Below are positions 38,792 to 48,540 of a stretch of DNA of 64,000 nucleotides, piece by piece. Source of the stretch: Paramesorhizobium deserti (GTDB lineage: Bacteria; Pseudomonadota; Alphaproteobacteria; Rhizobiales; Rhizobiaceae); NCBI RefSeq assembly GCF_001558695.1, contig NZ_LNTU01000012.1, positions 558,001 through 622,000 of the forward strand. The letters run 5' to 3'. Numbering within the stretch: position 1 is the stretch's first letter; every line of letters begins with the position of its first letter. The notes beneath the pieces were generated by a model. The model saw only the letters and a program-made list of their open reading frames with translations. It ran no database searches and was not told where the DNA came from. Made by a program: the position numbers and the translations under genes.

Positions 38792-39892
38792 TTAAACCGG
38801 CTTCTTGCCGAAAACCTTTTCGTATTCGGCGACGCCGCCCTTGGCGAGCGCCTTGGCCTGCTTCCCCCAATCCTCGCGCTCGATGCGGCCGTGGAATTTC
38901 AGGTAGCCGTCGACCCACTGGCGCTCGGCCTTCTTCCATGCGGCGACCTGCGCATAGGTATAGATGCCGAGTTCGTGCAGGATGCCCTCTATCTTCGGGC
39001 CGACGCCTGAAATCAGCTTCAGATCGTCGACCACAGCCGGCTTCTCGATCGCCGCCGGGCGGTTCTTGTCGTCAAGCGAGGCACCCGGCGCGGGCGCCGT
39101 CGAGGTCTTGCTTTCGGCTGATTTGCTCACCTTGACCGGCGACGGCGACTTGATCGCCTCGCTCGTCTCCTCGGCATAGGTCTTGGGCTTTGCCGCTTTC
39201 GACGGCGGCAGATCGGCATCGGCCGCAGCAGCGCCCTTGGCGGCCTTGCGCTTGCTTTCGACAGCCTTCGGCTTTGCCGCTCCTTCGCCCTTGAGCGTCG
39301 TCAATCCGGTCGCTGGCGCGGAGAGCATGCGATCGATCTGCGGACCGGGCTTCACCTCGTCGCCCCTGCCCGCCTCGAAGGCATCGATGATCTCCTCAAG
39401 GCGCTCCGGCGTCAGATCCTCATAGGTGTCCTTGAAGATCATGACCATGGGCGCGTTGACACAGGCGCCCAGGCACTCGACCTCTTCCCACGACAGCGTG
39501 CCGTCGGCATTGGTCTCGAACGGCTCGTGATTGATCTTGTGCTGGCAGACCTTCTTAAGCTCTTCCGCGCCGCGCAGCATGCACGGCGTGGTGCCGCAGA
39601 CCTGGATATGAGCGCGGGTGCCGACCGGCTTCAACTGGAACTGCGTATAGAAGGTCGCCACTTCGAGCACGCGGATCAGCGGCATGTCGAGCATCTTGCC
39701 CACATATTCGATCGCGGCGCGCGTGACCCAGCCATCCTGCTCCTGCGCACGCATCAGCAGCGGGATCACCGCCGACTGCTGGCGTCCTTCGGGATATTTC
39801 AGAATAGTCTGCTCGGCCCAGACCTGGTTCGCGCGGTTGAACGAAAAGGCGAGCGGCTGGACGGAATCATCAGCGAGACGGCGTACGGACAT
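38792..39892 (-). CDS. nuoE: NADH-quinone oxidoreductase subunit E with C-terminal extension
   Basis: Thioredoxin-like subunit carrying a 2Fe-2S cluster on C99, C104, C140 and C144 ([11 protein letters not shown] ... [10 protein letters not shown]). At 366 residues it is about twice the E. coli protein (166). After the core (to about 185) comes an Ala/Lys/Pro-rich linker. A helix-hairpin-helix-like module follows ([20 protein letters not shown] ... [19 protein letters not shown]). Long NuoE proteins of this kind are common in rhizobia; the role of the tail is not known. It overlaps nuoD by one base. Confidence 0.96.
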   Translation of the reverse strand: MSVRRLADDSVQPLAFSFNRANQVWAEQTILKYPEGRQQSAVIPLLMRAQEQDGWVTRAAIEYVGKMLDMPLIRVLEVATFYTQFQLKPVGTRAHIQVCGTTPCMLRGAEELKKVCQHKINHEPFETNADGTLSWEEVECLGACVNAPMVMIFKDTYEDLTPERLEEIIDAFEAGRGDEVKPGPQIDRMLSAPATGLTTLKGEGAAKPKAVESKRKAAKGAAAADADLPPSKAAKPKTYAEETSEAIKSPSPVKVSKSAESKTSTAPAPGASLDDKNRPAAIEKPAVVDDLKLISGVGPKIEGILHELGIYTYAQVAAWKKAERQWVDGYLKFHGRIEREDWGKQAKALAKGGVAEYEKVFGKKPV

Positions 39893-41082
39893 CAGCGGTC
39901 AACCTCACCAAACACGATATCGAGCGAGCCGAGGATCGCGGAGACGTCGGCAAGCATGTGGCCACGGCACATGAAGTCCATAGCCTGGAGATGGGCAAAA
40001 CCCGGCGCGCGGAACTTGACCCGATAGGGCTTGTTGCTGCCGTCGGAGACGAGATAGACGCCGAATTCGCCCTTGGGCGCCTCGACGGCGGCATAAACCT
40101 CGCCCTCCGGCACGTGATAGCCCTCGGTATAGAGCTTGAAGTGCTGGATGAGCGCTTCCATCGAGCGCTTCATGTCGCCGCGCTTCGGCGGCACGATCTT
40201 GTGGTCCGAATTGGAGACGGGACCGGTGGAATCCTTGCCCAGCAGCAGATCGACGCACTGGCGCATGATGCGGACCGACTGGCGCATCTCCTCCATGCGG
40301 ATCAGATAGCGGTCGTAGCAATCGCCGTTCTTGCCCACGGGAATATCAAATTCCATTTCCGGATAGATTTCATAGGGCTGCGACTTGCGCAGATCCCAGG
40401 CCGCGCCGGAACCGCGCACCATGACGCCGGAAAAACCCCATGCCCACGCCTCTTCAAGGGTGACGACGCCGATATCGACATTGCGCTGCTTGAAGATGCG
40501 GTTCGGCGTGATGAGATCATCGAGATCGGCCAAGGTTTTCAGGAACGGATCGATCCACTTGCCGATATCCTCGACCAGCTTCTGCGGGATATCCTGATGG
40601 ACGCCGCCGGGACGGAAATAGGCCGCATGCATGCGCGCGCCGGAAGCGCGCTCATAGAAGACCATCAGCTTCTCGCGCTCCTCGAAACCCCAGAGCGGCG
40701 GGGTGAGCGCGCCGACGTCCATGGCCTGCGTGGTGACGTTCAAGAGATGGTTGAGGATGCGGCCGATCTCGGAGAAGAGCACGCGGATGACCTGACCGCG
40801 ACGCGGCACTTCGATGCCGAGCAGGCGCTCGACGGCGAGCGCATAGGCATGCTCCTGGTTCATCGGCGCGACGTAATCGAGGCGATCGAGATAGGGCACC
40901 GCCTGCAGATAGGTCTTGGCCTCCATCAGCTTCTCGGTGCCGCGATGCAGCAGGCCGATATGCGGATCGACGCGTTCCACGACCTCACCGTCGAGTTCGA
41001 GAACCAGACGCAAAACACCATGGGCGGCAGGGTGTTGCGGCCCAAAATTGATATTAAAGTTGCGAACCTGTGTTTCAGCCAT
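39892..41082 (-). CDS. nuoD: NADH-quinone oxidoreductase subunit D
   Basis: The 49-kDa subunit of the quinone-binding module, 396 residues, starting [33 protein letters not shown]. Other hallmarks are [20 protein letters not shown] and [12 protein letters not shown]-like segments, the [19 protein letters not shown] motif, and a C-terminal [12 protein letters not shown]. It follows nuoC after 11 bp. Confidence 0.97.
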   Translation of the reverse strand: MAETQVRNFNINFGPQHPAAHGVLRLVLELDGEVVERVDPHIGLLHRGTEKLMEAKTYLQAVPYLDRLDYVAPMNQEHAYALAVERLLGIEVPRRGQVIRVLFSEIGRILNHLLNVTTQAMDVGALTPPLWGFEEREKLMVFYERASGARMHAAYFRPGGVHQDIPQKLVEDIGKWIDPFLKTLADLDDLITPNRIFKQRNVDIGVVTLEEAWAWGFSGVMVRGSGAAWDLRKSQPYEIYPEMEFDIPVGKNGDCYDRYLIRMEEMRQSVRIMRQCVDLLLGKDSTGPVSNSDHKIVPPKRGDMKRSMEALIQHFKLYTEGYHVPEGEVYAAVEAPKGEFGVYLVSDGSNKPYRVKFRAPGFAHLQAMDFMCRGHMLADVSAILGSLDIVFGEVDR

Positions 41083-41093
41083 TCTTTATCGCC

Positions 41094-41702
41094 TCAGTTC
41101 GCCTTGGCCTTCTCGTCACCCGGCAGGACGTAATCCGTCCCTTCCCACGGGGAGAGAAAATCGAAATTGCGGAATTCCTGCCTGAGCTCGACCGGCTGGT
41201 AGACGACGCGCTTCAGCTCGTCGTCATAGCGCACTTCGACATAGCCGGTGAGCGGGAAGTCCTTGCGCAGCGGGTGCCCCTCGAAGCCATAGTCGGTCAG
41301 GATGCGGCGCAGGTCCGGATGGCCGGAGAACAGGATGCCGTACATGTCATAGGCCTCGCGCTCGTACCAGTCCGCGCCGGGATAGACCGAGGTCGCCGAA
41401 GGAACGGGCGTATCTTCGTCGGTCTCAACCTTGACGCGGACGCGCAGGTTCTGGCGCGGCGACAGGAGCTGGTAGACGACATCGAAACGCTTGGCGCGCT
41501 CCGGATAATCGACGCCGCTGATATCGATGAAGGCCACGAACTGGCACTGCACGTCATCGCGCAGGAATGTCAGCGTGCCGATGAGCTTTTCGATCGGCAC
41601 CACCAGCGTCAGCTCGCCATAGCTCAACGCGATGTCATCGATGCCGGCGCCGAGACGCTCGGTGAGATAGACCTTGAGATCGCCGAGGGCTTCCTCGTTC
41701 AT
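41094..41702 (-). CDS. nuoC: NADH-quinone oxidoreductase subunit C
   Basis: The 30-kDa hydrophilic subunit, 202 residues. The signature [42 protein letters not shown] is near-canonical. It is a separate gene here, not fused to nuoD as in E. coli, and lies 11 bp after nuoB. Confidence 0.97.
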   Translation of the reverse strand: MNEEALGDLKVYLTERLGAGIDDIALSYGELTLVVPIEKLIGTLTFLRDDVQCQFVAFIDISGVDYPERAKRFDVVYQLLSPRQNLRVRVKVETDEDTPVPSATSVYPGADWYEREAYDMYGILFSGHPDLRRILTDYGFEGHPLRKDFPLTGYVEVRYDDELKRVVYQPVELRQEFRNFDFLSPWEGTDYVLPGDEKAKAN

Positions 41703-41713
41703 ATCGGCCTCTC

Positions 41714-42295
41714 CTATCGCTCGATCGTGCCGGTGCGGCGGATCTTCTTCTGCAGAAGAAGAATGCCGTAGAGCAGCGCTTCCGCCGTGGGCGGGCAGCC
41801 CGGCACATAGATATCCACCGGCACGACGCGGTCGCAGCCGCGCACCACCGAATAGGAATAATGATAATAGCCGCCGCCATTGGCGCAGGAGCCCATGGAG
41901 ATGACGTAGCGCGGCTCGGGCATCTGGTCGTAGACCTTGCGGAGCGCCGGCGCCATCTTGTTGGTCAGCGTGCCGGCGACGATCATCACATCGGACTGGC
42001 GCGGGGACGCGCGGGGTGCAATGCCGAAGCGCTCGGCGTCATAGCGCGGCATGGAGATGTGCATCATCTCCACCGCGCAGCAGGCGAGGCCGAAGGTCAT
42101 CCACATCAGCGAGCCGGTGCGCGCCCAGGTGACGAGCGCGTCGGTGGAGGTGACGAGAAAGCCCTTGTCGGAGAGCTCGCTGTTGATATCGTTGAAAAAC
42201 GCGTCATCCGCACCGACCGGCTTGCCGGTCCGGGGATCGATGATCCCCTTGGGCTGGGGCGCGACGAGCGTGGCGCTGCTATCGGTCAATCCCAT
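41714..42295 (-). CDS. nuoB: NADH-quinone oxidoreductase subunit B
   Basis: Binds the terminal cluster N2 next to quinone. Ligands are C72 and C73 ([11 protein letters not shown]), C137 ([19 protein letters not shown]) and C167 ([15 protein letters not shown]). The protein is 193 residues. ATG at 42295 ([10 protein letters not shown]) has AAGGAG 7 bases upstream. It overlaps the end of nuoA by 10 bp; an ATG at 42316 is a poorer choice. Confidence 0.97.
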   Translation of the reverse strand: MGLTDSSATLVAPQPKGIIDPRTGKPVGADDAFFNDINSELSDKGFLVTSTDALVTWARTGSLMWMTFGLACCAVEMMHISMPRYDAERFGIAPRASPRQSDVMIVAGTLTNKMAPALRKVYDQMPEPRYVISMGSCANGGGYYHYSYSVVRGCDRVVPVDIYVPGCPPTAEALLYGILLLQKKIRRTGTIER

Positions 42296-42651
42296 TCCAG
42301 CGCTCCTTTCTTCCATTCATAGATGAAGCCGATGGTCAGCACGGCGAGGAACAGCATCATCGACCAGAATCCGAACCAGCCTATGGCGCCGAAGGAAACG
42401 GCCCACGGAAAGAGGAAGGCGACTTCCAGATCGAAGATGATGAAGAGAATCGACACCAGATAGAAGCGGATGTCGAACTTCATGCGCGCATCATCGAAGG
42501 CATTGAAGCCGCACTCATATGCCGACAATTTCTCGGGGTCCGGCTGCCGGTAAGCCACAAGGAAGGGCGCGACGAGAAGCGCCAGACCGATCACCAGCGC
42601 CACGCCAATGAAAATGACGATGGGCAGGTAGGAACTCAAAAGTTCGTTCAT
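42286..42651 (-). CDS. nuoA: NADH-quinone oxidoreductase subunit A
   Basis: A 121-residue, three-helix subunit with the marker [44 protein letters not shown] region. It is the first gene of the 14-gene nuo operon, which is complete and in the standard A-N order. Confidence 0.97.
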   Translation of the reverse strand: MNELLSSYLPIVIFIGVALVIGLALLVAPFLVAYRQPDPEKLSAYECGFNAFDDARMKFDIRFYLVSILFIIFDLEVAFLFPWAVSFGAIGWFGFWSMMLFLAVLTIGFIYEWKKGALEWD

Positions 42652-43204
42652 GATCCTGTTTCCGCCTTTTGAAACGAGGCTGTTGCGCTTGGTCTATAAG
42701 CCTTTTGACGGCCACGAACATGCGACACATTGCACCTGTGCAAAGCCCCTCGCCCAAGCAGCTTCAAAAGGCATGCCGTGCGAATTTGCGGCGAGGGTTA
42801 GCGCAGAGCCGCCGACGGCGCAAGCCCATAGACCGCCAAAGAGCCGCCGAGCTTTTGCCACATGCTTAATAACATGCCGCCCTGCGCCGCATATAGGACA
42901 ATCAGGGCGGCGCGGCTAGGTATGACGCCCGCAAAGATCGGGAAATAAAGATGCAAAAAGGCGGAGATAGCCGACATTTCGCATGCGATTTCGCACGGAA
43001 GGCAGGCCGAACAAATGTTTTGCAACTTGTATAGACGTTTCAAATGTTCGTGATGCGCGAGCAGCAATCACAGCCATCAAGCCAGGGCTTGCTCGCAGCA
43101 GAACGATGCGAGAAAATTGAAACCGTCAGGGAAAGAAAGTCGAAACCGCGTGGAAGCGCCACTCTTCATCGAACAAATCAAATCTCTGACTTGCCAGTGA
43201 AAAG
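42652..43204. other. Gene-free region upstream of nuoA
   Basis: About 550 bp between nuoA (minus) and tRNA-Asp (minus). It should hold the nuo promoter. TTATAG (minus strand, near 42703-42708) resembles a -10 box but lacks a convincing -35. No palindromic repeat, LexA box or credible ORF was seen. Confidence 0.4.
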
Positions 43205-43281
43205 TGGCGCGAGTGACGGGGCTCGAACCCGCGACCTCCGGCGTGACAGGCCGGCACTCTAACCAACTGAGCTACACCCGC
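43205..43281 (-). tRNA. tRNA-Asp (GTC)
   Basis: A 77-base cloverleaf. Acceptor GCGGGTG/CACTCGC, D-loop AGTTGGTTA, anticodon stem CCGGC/GCCGG with loop CTGTCAC (anticodon GTC), T-arm GCGGG-TTCGAGC-CCCGT, discriminator G, and an encoded CCA. It is read on the minus strand. Confidence 0.97.
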
Positions 43282-43283
43282 GC

Positions 43284-43621
43284 ATTTTTCGGCCGGCGCT
43301 TCGTCCGGCGTGAGCGGTCGTTTAAGGGGTTCGTCGGCACCTGTCAAGCGAACATCTGAAGGAAATTTCGAGAATATTTTCAGCGCCGGGAAACGTGGGG
43401 TTGGACCGCCCGTCGACGACCCCGGAATGGCTGGGTTCCGCTCGATATTTCTCTCGCAGCCCGTCGCACATGGCCTGAAATGATCCCGTCTGCCGAATCC
43501 GCTCACGCATCAGCCGGCCCGGGGCATCGATTTCCGGGATTCGCCTCGATCGCGCACTTGCCTCTTGCACTTGGCCGGCGAATTGCCTAAACGCTGCACA
43601 CATACGCTGCTTCAAGCAGAC
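43284..43621. other. Gene-free stretch between two divergent tRNA genes
   Basis: 340 bp holding the promoters of tRNA-Asp (minus) and tRNA-Val (plus). No ORF with coding character, repeat or recognisable regulatory site was found. Confidence 0.4.
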
Positions 43622-43697
<76 letters not shown>

Positions 43698-43762
43698 TTT
43701 CTTCTCACCGAAATCATCTGGATTATCTCGTTCTGGTAATTGAGCCCTGCTAGAACGGTTCC

Positions 43763-45016
43763 ATGAACGACTCGGCGAATATCTCCATCCTGCCCTATCT
43801 CCATTTCGATGCGGCCACGCGCCATATCCGGCTTGATCCGCACGAGCCGGTCTTCGTGCAGAATCCTTACGCGGCCTATGGCTGGCTGCACGCCCATTCC
43901 CCTGCCTTCTTCTGGGAGGATTACGGTTTCTGGTGCTTCGCCGGCCATGATGAGATCAGCAGATTGCTGCGCGACCGCCGTTTCGGCCGCGAAAAGCCGG
44001 CGGATGACTCCGACGGCGGCATGGATCGCGCCCATCTTGCCGATTTCGACCGGGTTGAGCGGCATTCGATGCTGGAGCTCGAACCACCGGTGCATACGCG
44101 CCTGCGAACGCTCGTCAATCGCGCCTTCGTTTCACGGCAGGTGGAACGGCTGCGCCCGCGCATCGAAAAGCTTGCCAACGAGTTGATCGACGGATTCGAA
44201 AGCGATGGCGGCGTCGACCTGATGCCGGCCTTTGCGACACCCATTCCCGTGGTGGTGATCGCGGAAATGCTGGGTGTGCCGACCGAGAATGCGCCGCAGC
44301 TTCTCGACTGGTCACACCGCATGGTCGCCATGTATATGCACGGACACAGCCGCGAGACGCAGGAAAGCGCCAATCGCGCCGCGGCAGAATTTTCCGCCTA
44401 CATCCGCGATTACGCCAATGAGCGCCGCAAGAAGCCGGGAGACGACCTCCTGAGCCTGCTGCTCGCCGCCGAGGAAGACGGGGCGAAGCTTTCCGAAGAC
44501 GAGCTGGTGACGACCGCGATCCTGCTGCTCAACGCCGGCCACGAGGCCACCGTCAATCAGACGGGGAATGCCGTAAAGACCATTCTCAAAAGCGGCCGCG
44601 ATCCGAAGGCGCTGTTCGCGTCACCCGAATCGACGGCGGCAACCGTCGAGGAATGCCTGCGGTATGACGCGCCGCTGCACATGTTCACGCGCTATGCCTA
44701 TGGCGAGATCAAGCTTGACGATGGAATCACCATCCAGCCGGGAGAGCAGATCGGGCTGATCCTGGGTGCCGGCAATCGCGATCCCCGCGCGTTCGAGGAG
44801 TCGGGCCGGTTTCTGCCCGGGCGAGCGGACCAGAAGAATGTCTCGTTCGGCGCCGGCATCCATTTCTGCATCGGTGCACCGCTGGCACGGCTGGAAATGC
44901 AGGTATCGCTCAATACGCTTTTCACGCGCCTGCCCGATCTTCGTCTTGCCGAGACGCCGCTCTACCGCGACACCTATCATTTCCACGGGCTGGAGCGGCT
45001 GCTTCTTGAATGGTGA
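43763..45016 (+). CDS. Cytochrome P450
   Basis: Soluble bacterial class I P450, 417 residues. The heme ligand is Cys369 in SFGAGIHFCIGAPLARLE. The ExxR motif is E297-R300 (EECLR). The I-helix oxygen-activation motif is AGHEAT (258-263): the usual Thr after the acid is Ala, with the Thr one place later, as in some rhizobial P450s. No ferredoxin or reductase is adjacent, so electrons must come from elsewhere. The next gene, 12 bp on, is a small ABM-type monooxygenase. The substrate is unknown. Confidence 0.95.
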   Translation: MNDSANISILPYLHFDAATRHIRLDPHEPVFVQNPYAAYGWLHAHSPAFFWEDYGFWCFAGHDEISRLLRDRRFGREKPADDSDGGMDRAHLADFDRVERHSMLELEPPVHTRLRTLVNRAFVSRQVERLRPRIEKLANELIDGFESDGGVDLMPAFATPIPVVVIAEMLGVPTENAPQLLDWSHRMVAMYMHGHSRETQESANRAAAEFSAYIRDYANERRKKPGDDLLSLLLAAEEDGAKLSEDELVTTAILLLNAGHEATVNQTGNAVKTILKSGRDPKALFASPESTAATVEECLRYDAPLHMFTRYAYGEIKLDDGITIQPGEQIGLILGAGNRDPRAFEESGRFLPGRADQKNVSFGAGIHFCIGAPLARLEMQVSLNTLFTRLPDLRLAETPLYRDTYHFHGLERLLLEW

Positions 45017-45028
45017 CGGGGTGACTGC

Positions 45029-45328
45029 ATGCTTTTAATCGTCGGAACGATCCGTTTACCGCCCGAGAATCTGGAAATTGCCCGTCCGGTGATGTCGCGG
45101 ATGGTATTTGCCAGCCGTGCCGAGGATGGCTGCGAGGAATATTCCTACGCGCAAGACGTCCTCGAACCGGGGCTTATTCACGTCAAGGAGATGTGGCGCG
45201 ACCAGGCGGCGCTGGATCGGCACTTTGCGTCGGAGCACATTGCGAAATGGCGCGCGGAGTGGCCAAGGCTTGGAATCGGCGAGCGCAATCTTTGTGTCTA
45301 TGAAGTAGGATATCCGCGCGCGACCTAG
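45029..45328 (+). CDS. Antibiotic biosynthesis monooxygenase (ABM) domain protein
   Basis: A 99-residue dimeric ferredoxin-like-fold protein. It opens LLIVGTIRLPPENLE and has ED-GCEEYSYAQDVLEPG followed by IHVKEMWRDQAALDRHFASEH, the typical ABM/YgiN layout. Such proteins act on quinones or polyketide-like aromatics without cofactor, or serve only as stress proteins. It lies 12 bp after the P450 and is probably co-transcribed with it. A perfect palindromic repeat follows. Confidence 0.88.
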   Translation: MLLIVGTIRLPPENLEIARPVMSRMVFASRAEDGCEEYSYAQDVLEPGLIHVKEMWRDQAALDRHFASEHIAKWRAEWPRLGIGERNLCVYEVGYPRAT

Positions 45329-45359
45329 AGCAGTTCCTGTTTCGGCGGAAGCGGCAAAG

Positions 45360-45410
45360 CCCTCTCCATCGTCATTCTCGGGACAAGCCCGAGAATGACG
45401 ATGGAGAGGG
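45360..45410. repeat. Family B palindrome, compact 51-bp copy
   Basis: A perfect inverted repeat of two 23-bp arms, ccctctccatcgtcattctc + ggg (45360-45382) and its exact complement (45388-45410), around ACAAG. The core ATTCTCGGGACAAGCCCGAGAAT matches the other family B copies. It is placed between two converging transcription units, where it may also act as a transcript-end structure. Confidence 0.9.
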
Positions 45411-45484
45411 TAGCGATTCCATCAAACCCGGAACCAGCCTAGCGTGGGAACACTCCAATGCCAGAATCCCCATGCCTGCCGCGC

Positions 45485-45838
45485 TCAAACCCTGATCACA
45501 TATTCCTTGCGAGTCTTTTCAATAACTTCCCACGTTCCCTTGAAGCCGGGGCGCAAGACGAAGCTGTTACCGGCGCGCACGGTGATCGCCGGGCCGCCCT
45601 CCTCCGTTATGACCGAAACGCCGGAGATGATGTGGCAGAACTCCCATTCGTCATACTCTATGCGCCATTTGCCGGGGGTCGCCTCCCAGATGCCCGCATA
45701 GAGGCCGCCTTCGGCTTCCTCCACATTCCATGTGCGGAATGTGGGATTGCCGGAGATGACACGGTCGGCAGGAGGCGCGCCCTCCTCCATATCCGCATGA
45801 TTCGTATCGATCGGTTGAAAGAGAGGGCGCGCCGTCAT
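45485..45838 (-). CDS. Cupin-domain protein
   Basis: A 117-residue single cupin barrel. Motif 1 region is ISGNPTFRTWNVEEAEGGLYAGIWEATPGKWRIEYDEWEFCHIISGVSVITEEGG, and motif 2 is GNSFVLRPGFKGTWEV. The pattern resembles the DUF861-type cupins related to ureidoglycine aminohydrolase. The ATG at 45838 is four bases beyond the metY stop, so it is probably translated from the same mRNA. Its role next to metY is unknown. Confidence 0.85.
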   Translation of the reverse strand: MTARPLFQPIDTNHADMEEGAPPADRVISGNPTFRTWNVEEAEGGLYAGIWEATPGKWRIEYDEWEFCHIISGVSVITEEGGPAITVRAGNSFVLRPGFKGTWEVIEKTRKEYVIRV

Positions 45839-45842
45839 GGAA

Positions 45843-47129
45843 TCAGCCTGCCTTCGCCAGGGCCTGGTCGAGATCGGCGATGATGTCATTCGCGTCCTCG
45901 ATGCCGATGGAAAGGCGCACCACATCCGGGCCGGCGCCTGCGGCGATCTTCTGCTCGTCGGAGAGCTGGCGATGCGTTGTCGAGGCGGGATGAATGACCA
46001 GCGAGCGCGTATCGCCGATATTGGCGAGATGCGAGAAGAGCTCGAGGCTGCCGACGAGCTTGACGCCCGCCTCATAGCCGCCCTTGAGGCCGAAGGTCAG
46101 CACGGCGCCGCCGCCCTTGGGCGAATATTTCTGCTGGAGCGCGTGATATTTGTCCGCCGGCAGGGCCGAATAGGAGACCCAAGAGATCTTGTCGTGCTTT
46201 TCCAGCCAGGTGGCGACGGCAAGCGCGTTGTCGCAATGGCGTTGCATGCGCAGCGGCAGCGTCTCCACGCCAGTGAGCAGCTGGAAAGCATTGAAGGGTG
46301 AGATTGCGGGACCGAGATCGCGCAAGCCGAGAACGCGGGCGGCGATGGCGAAGGCGATATTGCCGAAGGTCTGGTGCAGCACCATCCCCGCATATTCCGG
46401 GCGCGGCTCGGAAAGAAGCGGATAGTTGCCCGATTTCGACCAGTCGAAGGTGCCGCCATCGACGATGATGCCGCCCATGGAATTGCCGTGGCCGCCGATG
46501 AACTTGGTCAGCGAATGGACGACGATATCAGCGCCATGCTCGATCGGGCGGATCAGATAGGGCGAGGCCAGCGTGTTGTCGACGATGAGCGGGATGCCGT
46601 GCCTGCGGGCGACGGCGGCTATCGCTTCGAGATCGACGATGATGCCGCCGGGATTGGCGATGCTTTCGACAAAGATGGCGCGGGTGCGCTCGTCGACCAG
46701 GCTTTCAAAGGAGGCCGGATCGTCGGTATCGGCCCAGCGCACCTCCCAGCCGAAGGATTTGAAGGCATGGCCAAACTGGTTGATCGAGCCACCATAAAGC
46801 TTGTTCGCGGCAATGAAATTGTCGCCCGGCTGCATCAATGTCTGAAAGACCAGGAGTTGGGCCGCATGGCCGGAGGCTGTCGCCAGCGCCGCCGTGCCGC
46901 CTTCGAGCGCCGCGATACGCTCCTCAAGCACGGCGGTGGTGGGGTTGGTGATGCGGGTATAGATGTTGCCGAAAGCCTGGAGGCCGAAGAGCGAGGCGGC
47001 GTGATCGGCATCCTCGAAGACGAAGGAGGTCGTCTGATAAATCGGCGTGGCGCGGGCGCCGGTGGTCGGATCCGGTTTGGCGCCGGCGTGAACCGCGAGC
47101 GTTTCGATAGCTGGGGTGTGTCTGGCCAT
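45843..47129 (-). CDS. metY: O-acetylhomoserine aminocarboxypropyltransferase
   Basis: PLP enzyme of the Cys/Met-metabolism family that makes homocysteine from O-acetylhomoserine and sulfide. It has 428 residues. PLP lysine is K209 in VVHSLTKFIGGHGNSMGG; other family segments are YTRITNPTTAVLEERIAALEGG and PLIVDNTLASPYLIRPIEHGAD. The start at 47129 (MARHTPAIETLAVHAG) is preceded by GGAGG. The downstream cupin gene is co-oriented. A SAM-II riboswitch was looked for upstream but not supported. Confidence 0.95.
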   Translation of the reverse strand: MARHTPAIETLAVHAGAKPDPTTGARATPIYQTTSFVFEDADHAASLFGLQAFGNIYTRITNPTTAVLEERIAALEGGTAALATASGHAAQLLVFQTLMQPGDNFIAANKLYGGSINQFGHAFKSFGWEVRWADTDDPASFESLVDERTRAIFVESIANPGGIIVDLEAIAAVARRHGIPLIVDNTLASPYLIRPIEHGADIVVHSLTKFIGGHGNSMGGIIVDGGTFDWSKSGNYPLLSEPRPEYAGMVLHQTFGNIAFAIAARVLGLRDLGPAISPFNAFQLLTGVETLPLRMQRHCDNALAVATWLEKHDKISWVSYSALPADKYHALQQKYSPKGGGAVLTFGLKGGYEAGVKLVGSLELFSHLANIGDTRSLVIHPASTTHRQLSDEQKIAAGAGPDVVRLSIGIEDANDIIADLDQALAKAG

Positions 47130-47257
47130 GTTTCCTCCGCTTGACTGGCTTTGCCTGTTTATCACCTATCTATGGGCCAGCACCTTGCCGGAAATCAAAG
47201 CAATTCATTCCAGAAAAAATGCGGAAAAGAGGAAAAACGGCGAAGATCTGCCCGCAA

Positions 47258-48505
47258 TCACCGCCCTTTCAGGGCTTGCGCGCGGGGCAGCCTGGCGCCA
47301 AGCAGGACGTCGAGATAGCCGTCTACGGCGCGCTCAGGCGAGAAGAAGTCACCGCGTTCCTTCAAAATTTTCCGAACGGGCGGCGCGTCCAGCACGGCTT
47401 TCATCGCCCGGGCGAGCGCTTGCGCATCGCCGACGGGCGTCAGCGGGCCATAGCGGCCCTTTTCCAGGATTTCGGCCGAACCGCCGGGGCAATCGGTGCT
47501 GACGACCGGGCAGCCGCAGGCGAGCGCCTGGATCAGCACGCCGGGCAGGCCCTCGAATGTCGACGACAATACGAAAAGCCCGGCATGCGCCATATAGGGG
47601 AACGGGTTTACCACGAAACCGGGAAAGGCGACATCCTCGGCAATGCCGAGTTCACGAGCGAGCACCTCGAGCGCTTCCCGGTCAGGCCCTTCGCCCAGGA
47701 TCATCAGCCGCGCCTCGCGTGCCTGTCGCAGTGCGGCGAAAGCCCGCAGAAGCGTGGGGAAATCCTTCTGCGGCTTCATCTTGCCGGCGCCGAGGATGAC
47801 CGGCGGCGCGCCCGGTGCAAACCAGGGATGGTCGAGCGGCTCCGCGGCCTTTGCATCGAGAACAGCTCCGGAAACGGCATTATAGATCGTCACCACCTGC
47901 TCGCGCGGCAGATTGCACGATGTCGCGATATCATCGGCAACGTTCTGCGAAACCGCGACGATGCGATAGGCGCGGGAATAAAACCAGCGGAAGATGCGGC
48001 GGGCATATCCGATACGCCAGGCCTGCCGGCCGGCCATCTCGGACGAGAAATGGTTGCGCTGGCTTATGACGATCCGCGTACCCACATCAGCCATGTCGGC
48101 GGCGACGACAGCGGCGATATTGGCGTAATCGAGAGCGGACAAAAGCGCGACCGGCCGCGTCACGCGCAGATAGGTGACGAGGCCTGGGATTGCCCTGAGC
48201 GGCTTGGGCGAATGAGGTACGAGGACGAGCGAGAGAAGCGCAAGAAGGTCGTGCGGCCGTCGCAGGAGCGAAAGCAACGCCCCCACGGTGGAGTTGCGCT
48301 TCAACACTATCACCTCGACCGTATCCGGCACCTCGGAAAGCAGTTCCCCTGTCGCCTCGACAAGCAGCAGGTCGACCGGGATGCCGCGCTCCGCCAGAGC
48401 GCGCGCCAGATAGAGGGTGGAGCGCTCGGCGCCATTGCCCTTGAGCGCGCGGATGAAAAGCGCGACGCGCCTGCCGCTGGTGAAAGCACCGGAAAGGTCG
48501 TTCAT
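47258..48505 (-). CDS. Glycosyltransferase family 4
   Basis: A 415-residue GT-B fold retaining glycosyltransferase. The N-terminal domain opens RRVALFIRALKGNGAERSTLYLARALAERG; the donor domain has VILGAGKMKPQKDFPTLLRAFA and FVLSSTFEGLPGVLIQALACGCPVVST. In the EX7E motif (EGLPGVLIQ) the second Glu is Gln, so catalysis may differ. The acceptor is unknown, and it is not close to the EPS cluster at 58-64 kb. It lies 35 bp downstream of the CoA-binding protein gene on the same strand. Confidence 0.9.
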   Translation of the reverse strand: MNDLSGAFTSGRRVALFIRALKGNGAERSTLYLARALAERGIPVDLLLVEATGELLSEVPDTVEVIVLKRNSTVGALLSLLRRPHDLLALLSLVLVPHSPKPLRAIPGLVTYLRVTRPVALLSALDYANIAAVVAADMADVGTRIVISQRNHFSSEMAGRQAWRIGYARRIFRWFYSRAYRIVAVSQNVADDIATSCNLPREQVVTIYNAVSGAVLDAKAAEPLDHPWFAPGAPPVILGAGKMKPQKDFPTLLRAFAALRQAREARLMILGEGPDREALEVLARELGIAEDVAFPGFVVNPFPYMAHAGLFVLSSTFEGLPGVLIQALACGCPVVSTDCPGGSAEILEKGRYGPLTPVGDAQALARAMKAVLDAPPVRKILKERGDFFSPERAVDGYLDVLLGARLPRAQALKGR

Positions 48506-48540
48506 CCTGTTTCCTGATTTTCCGACGCAAAGCTACCGGT

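Noticed and set aside
45360-45410. Calling the 51-bp palindrome a classical terminator
   Set aside because: It lies between converging genes but has no T-tract on either side and matches a repeat family.
47130-47257. Possible SAM-II riboswitch upstream of metY
   Set aside because: On the minus strand TTTGATTTCC and GTGATAAACAGGCAAAGCC faintly recall the SAM-II conserved parts, but no pairing partner for the first stem could be found, so the fold is not supported.
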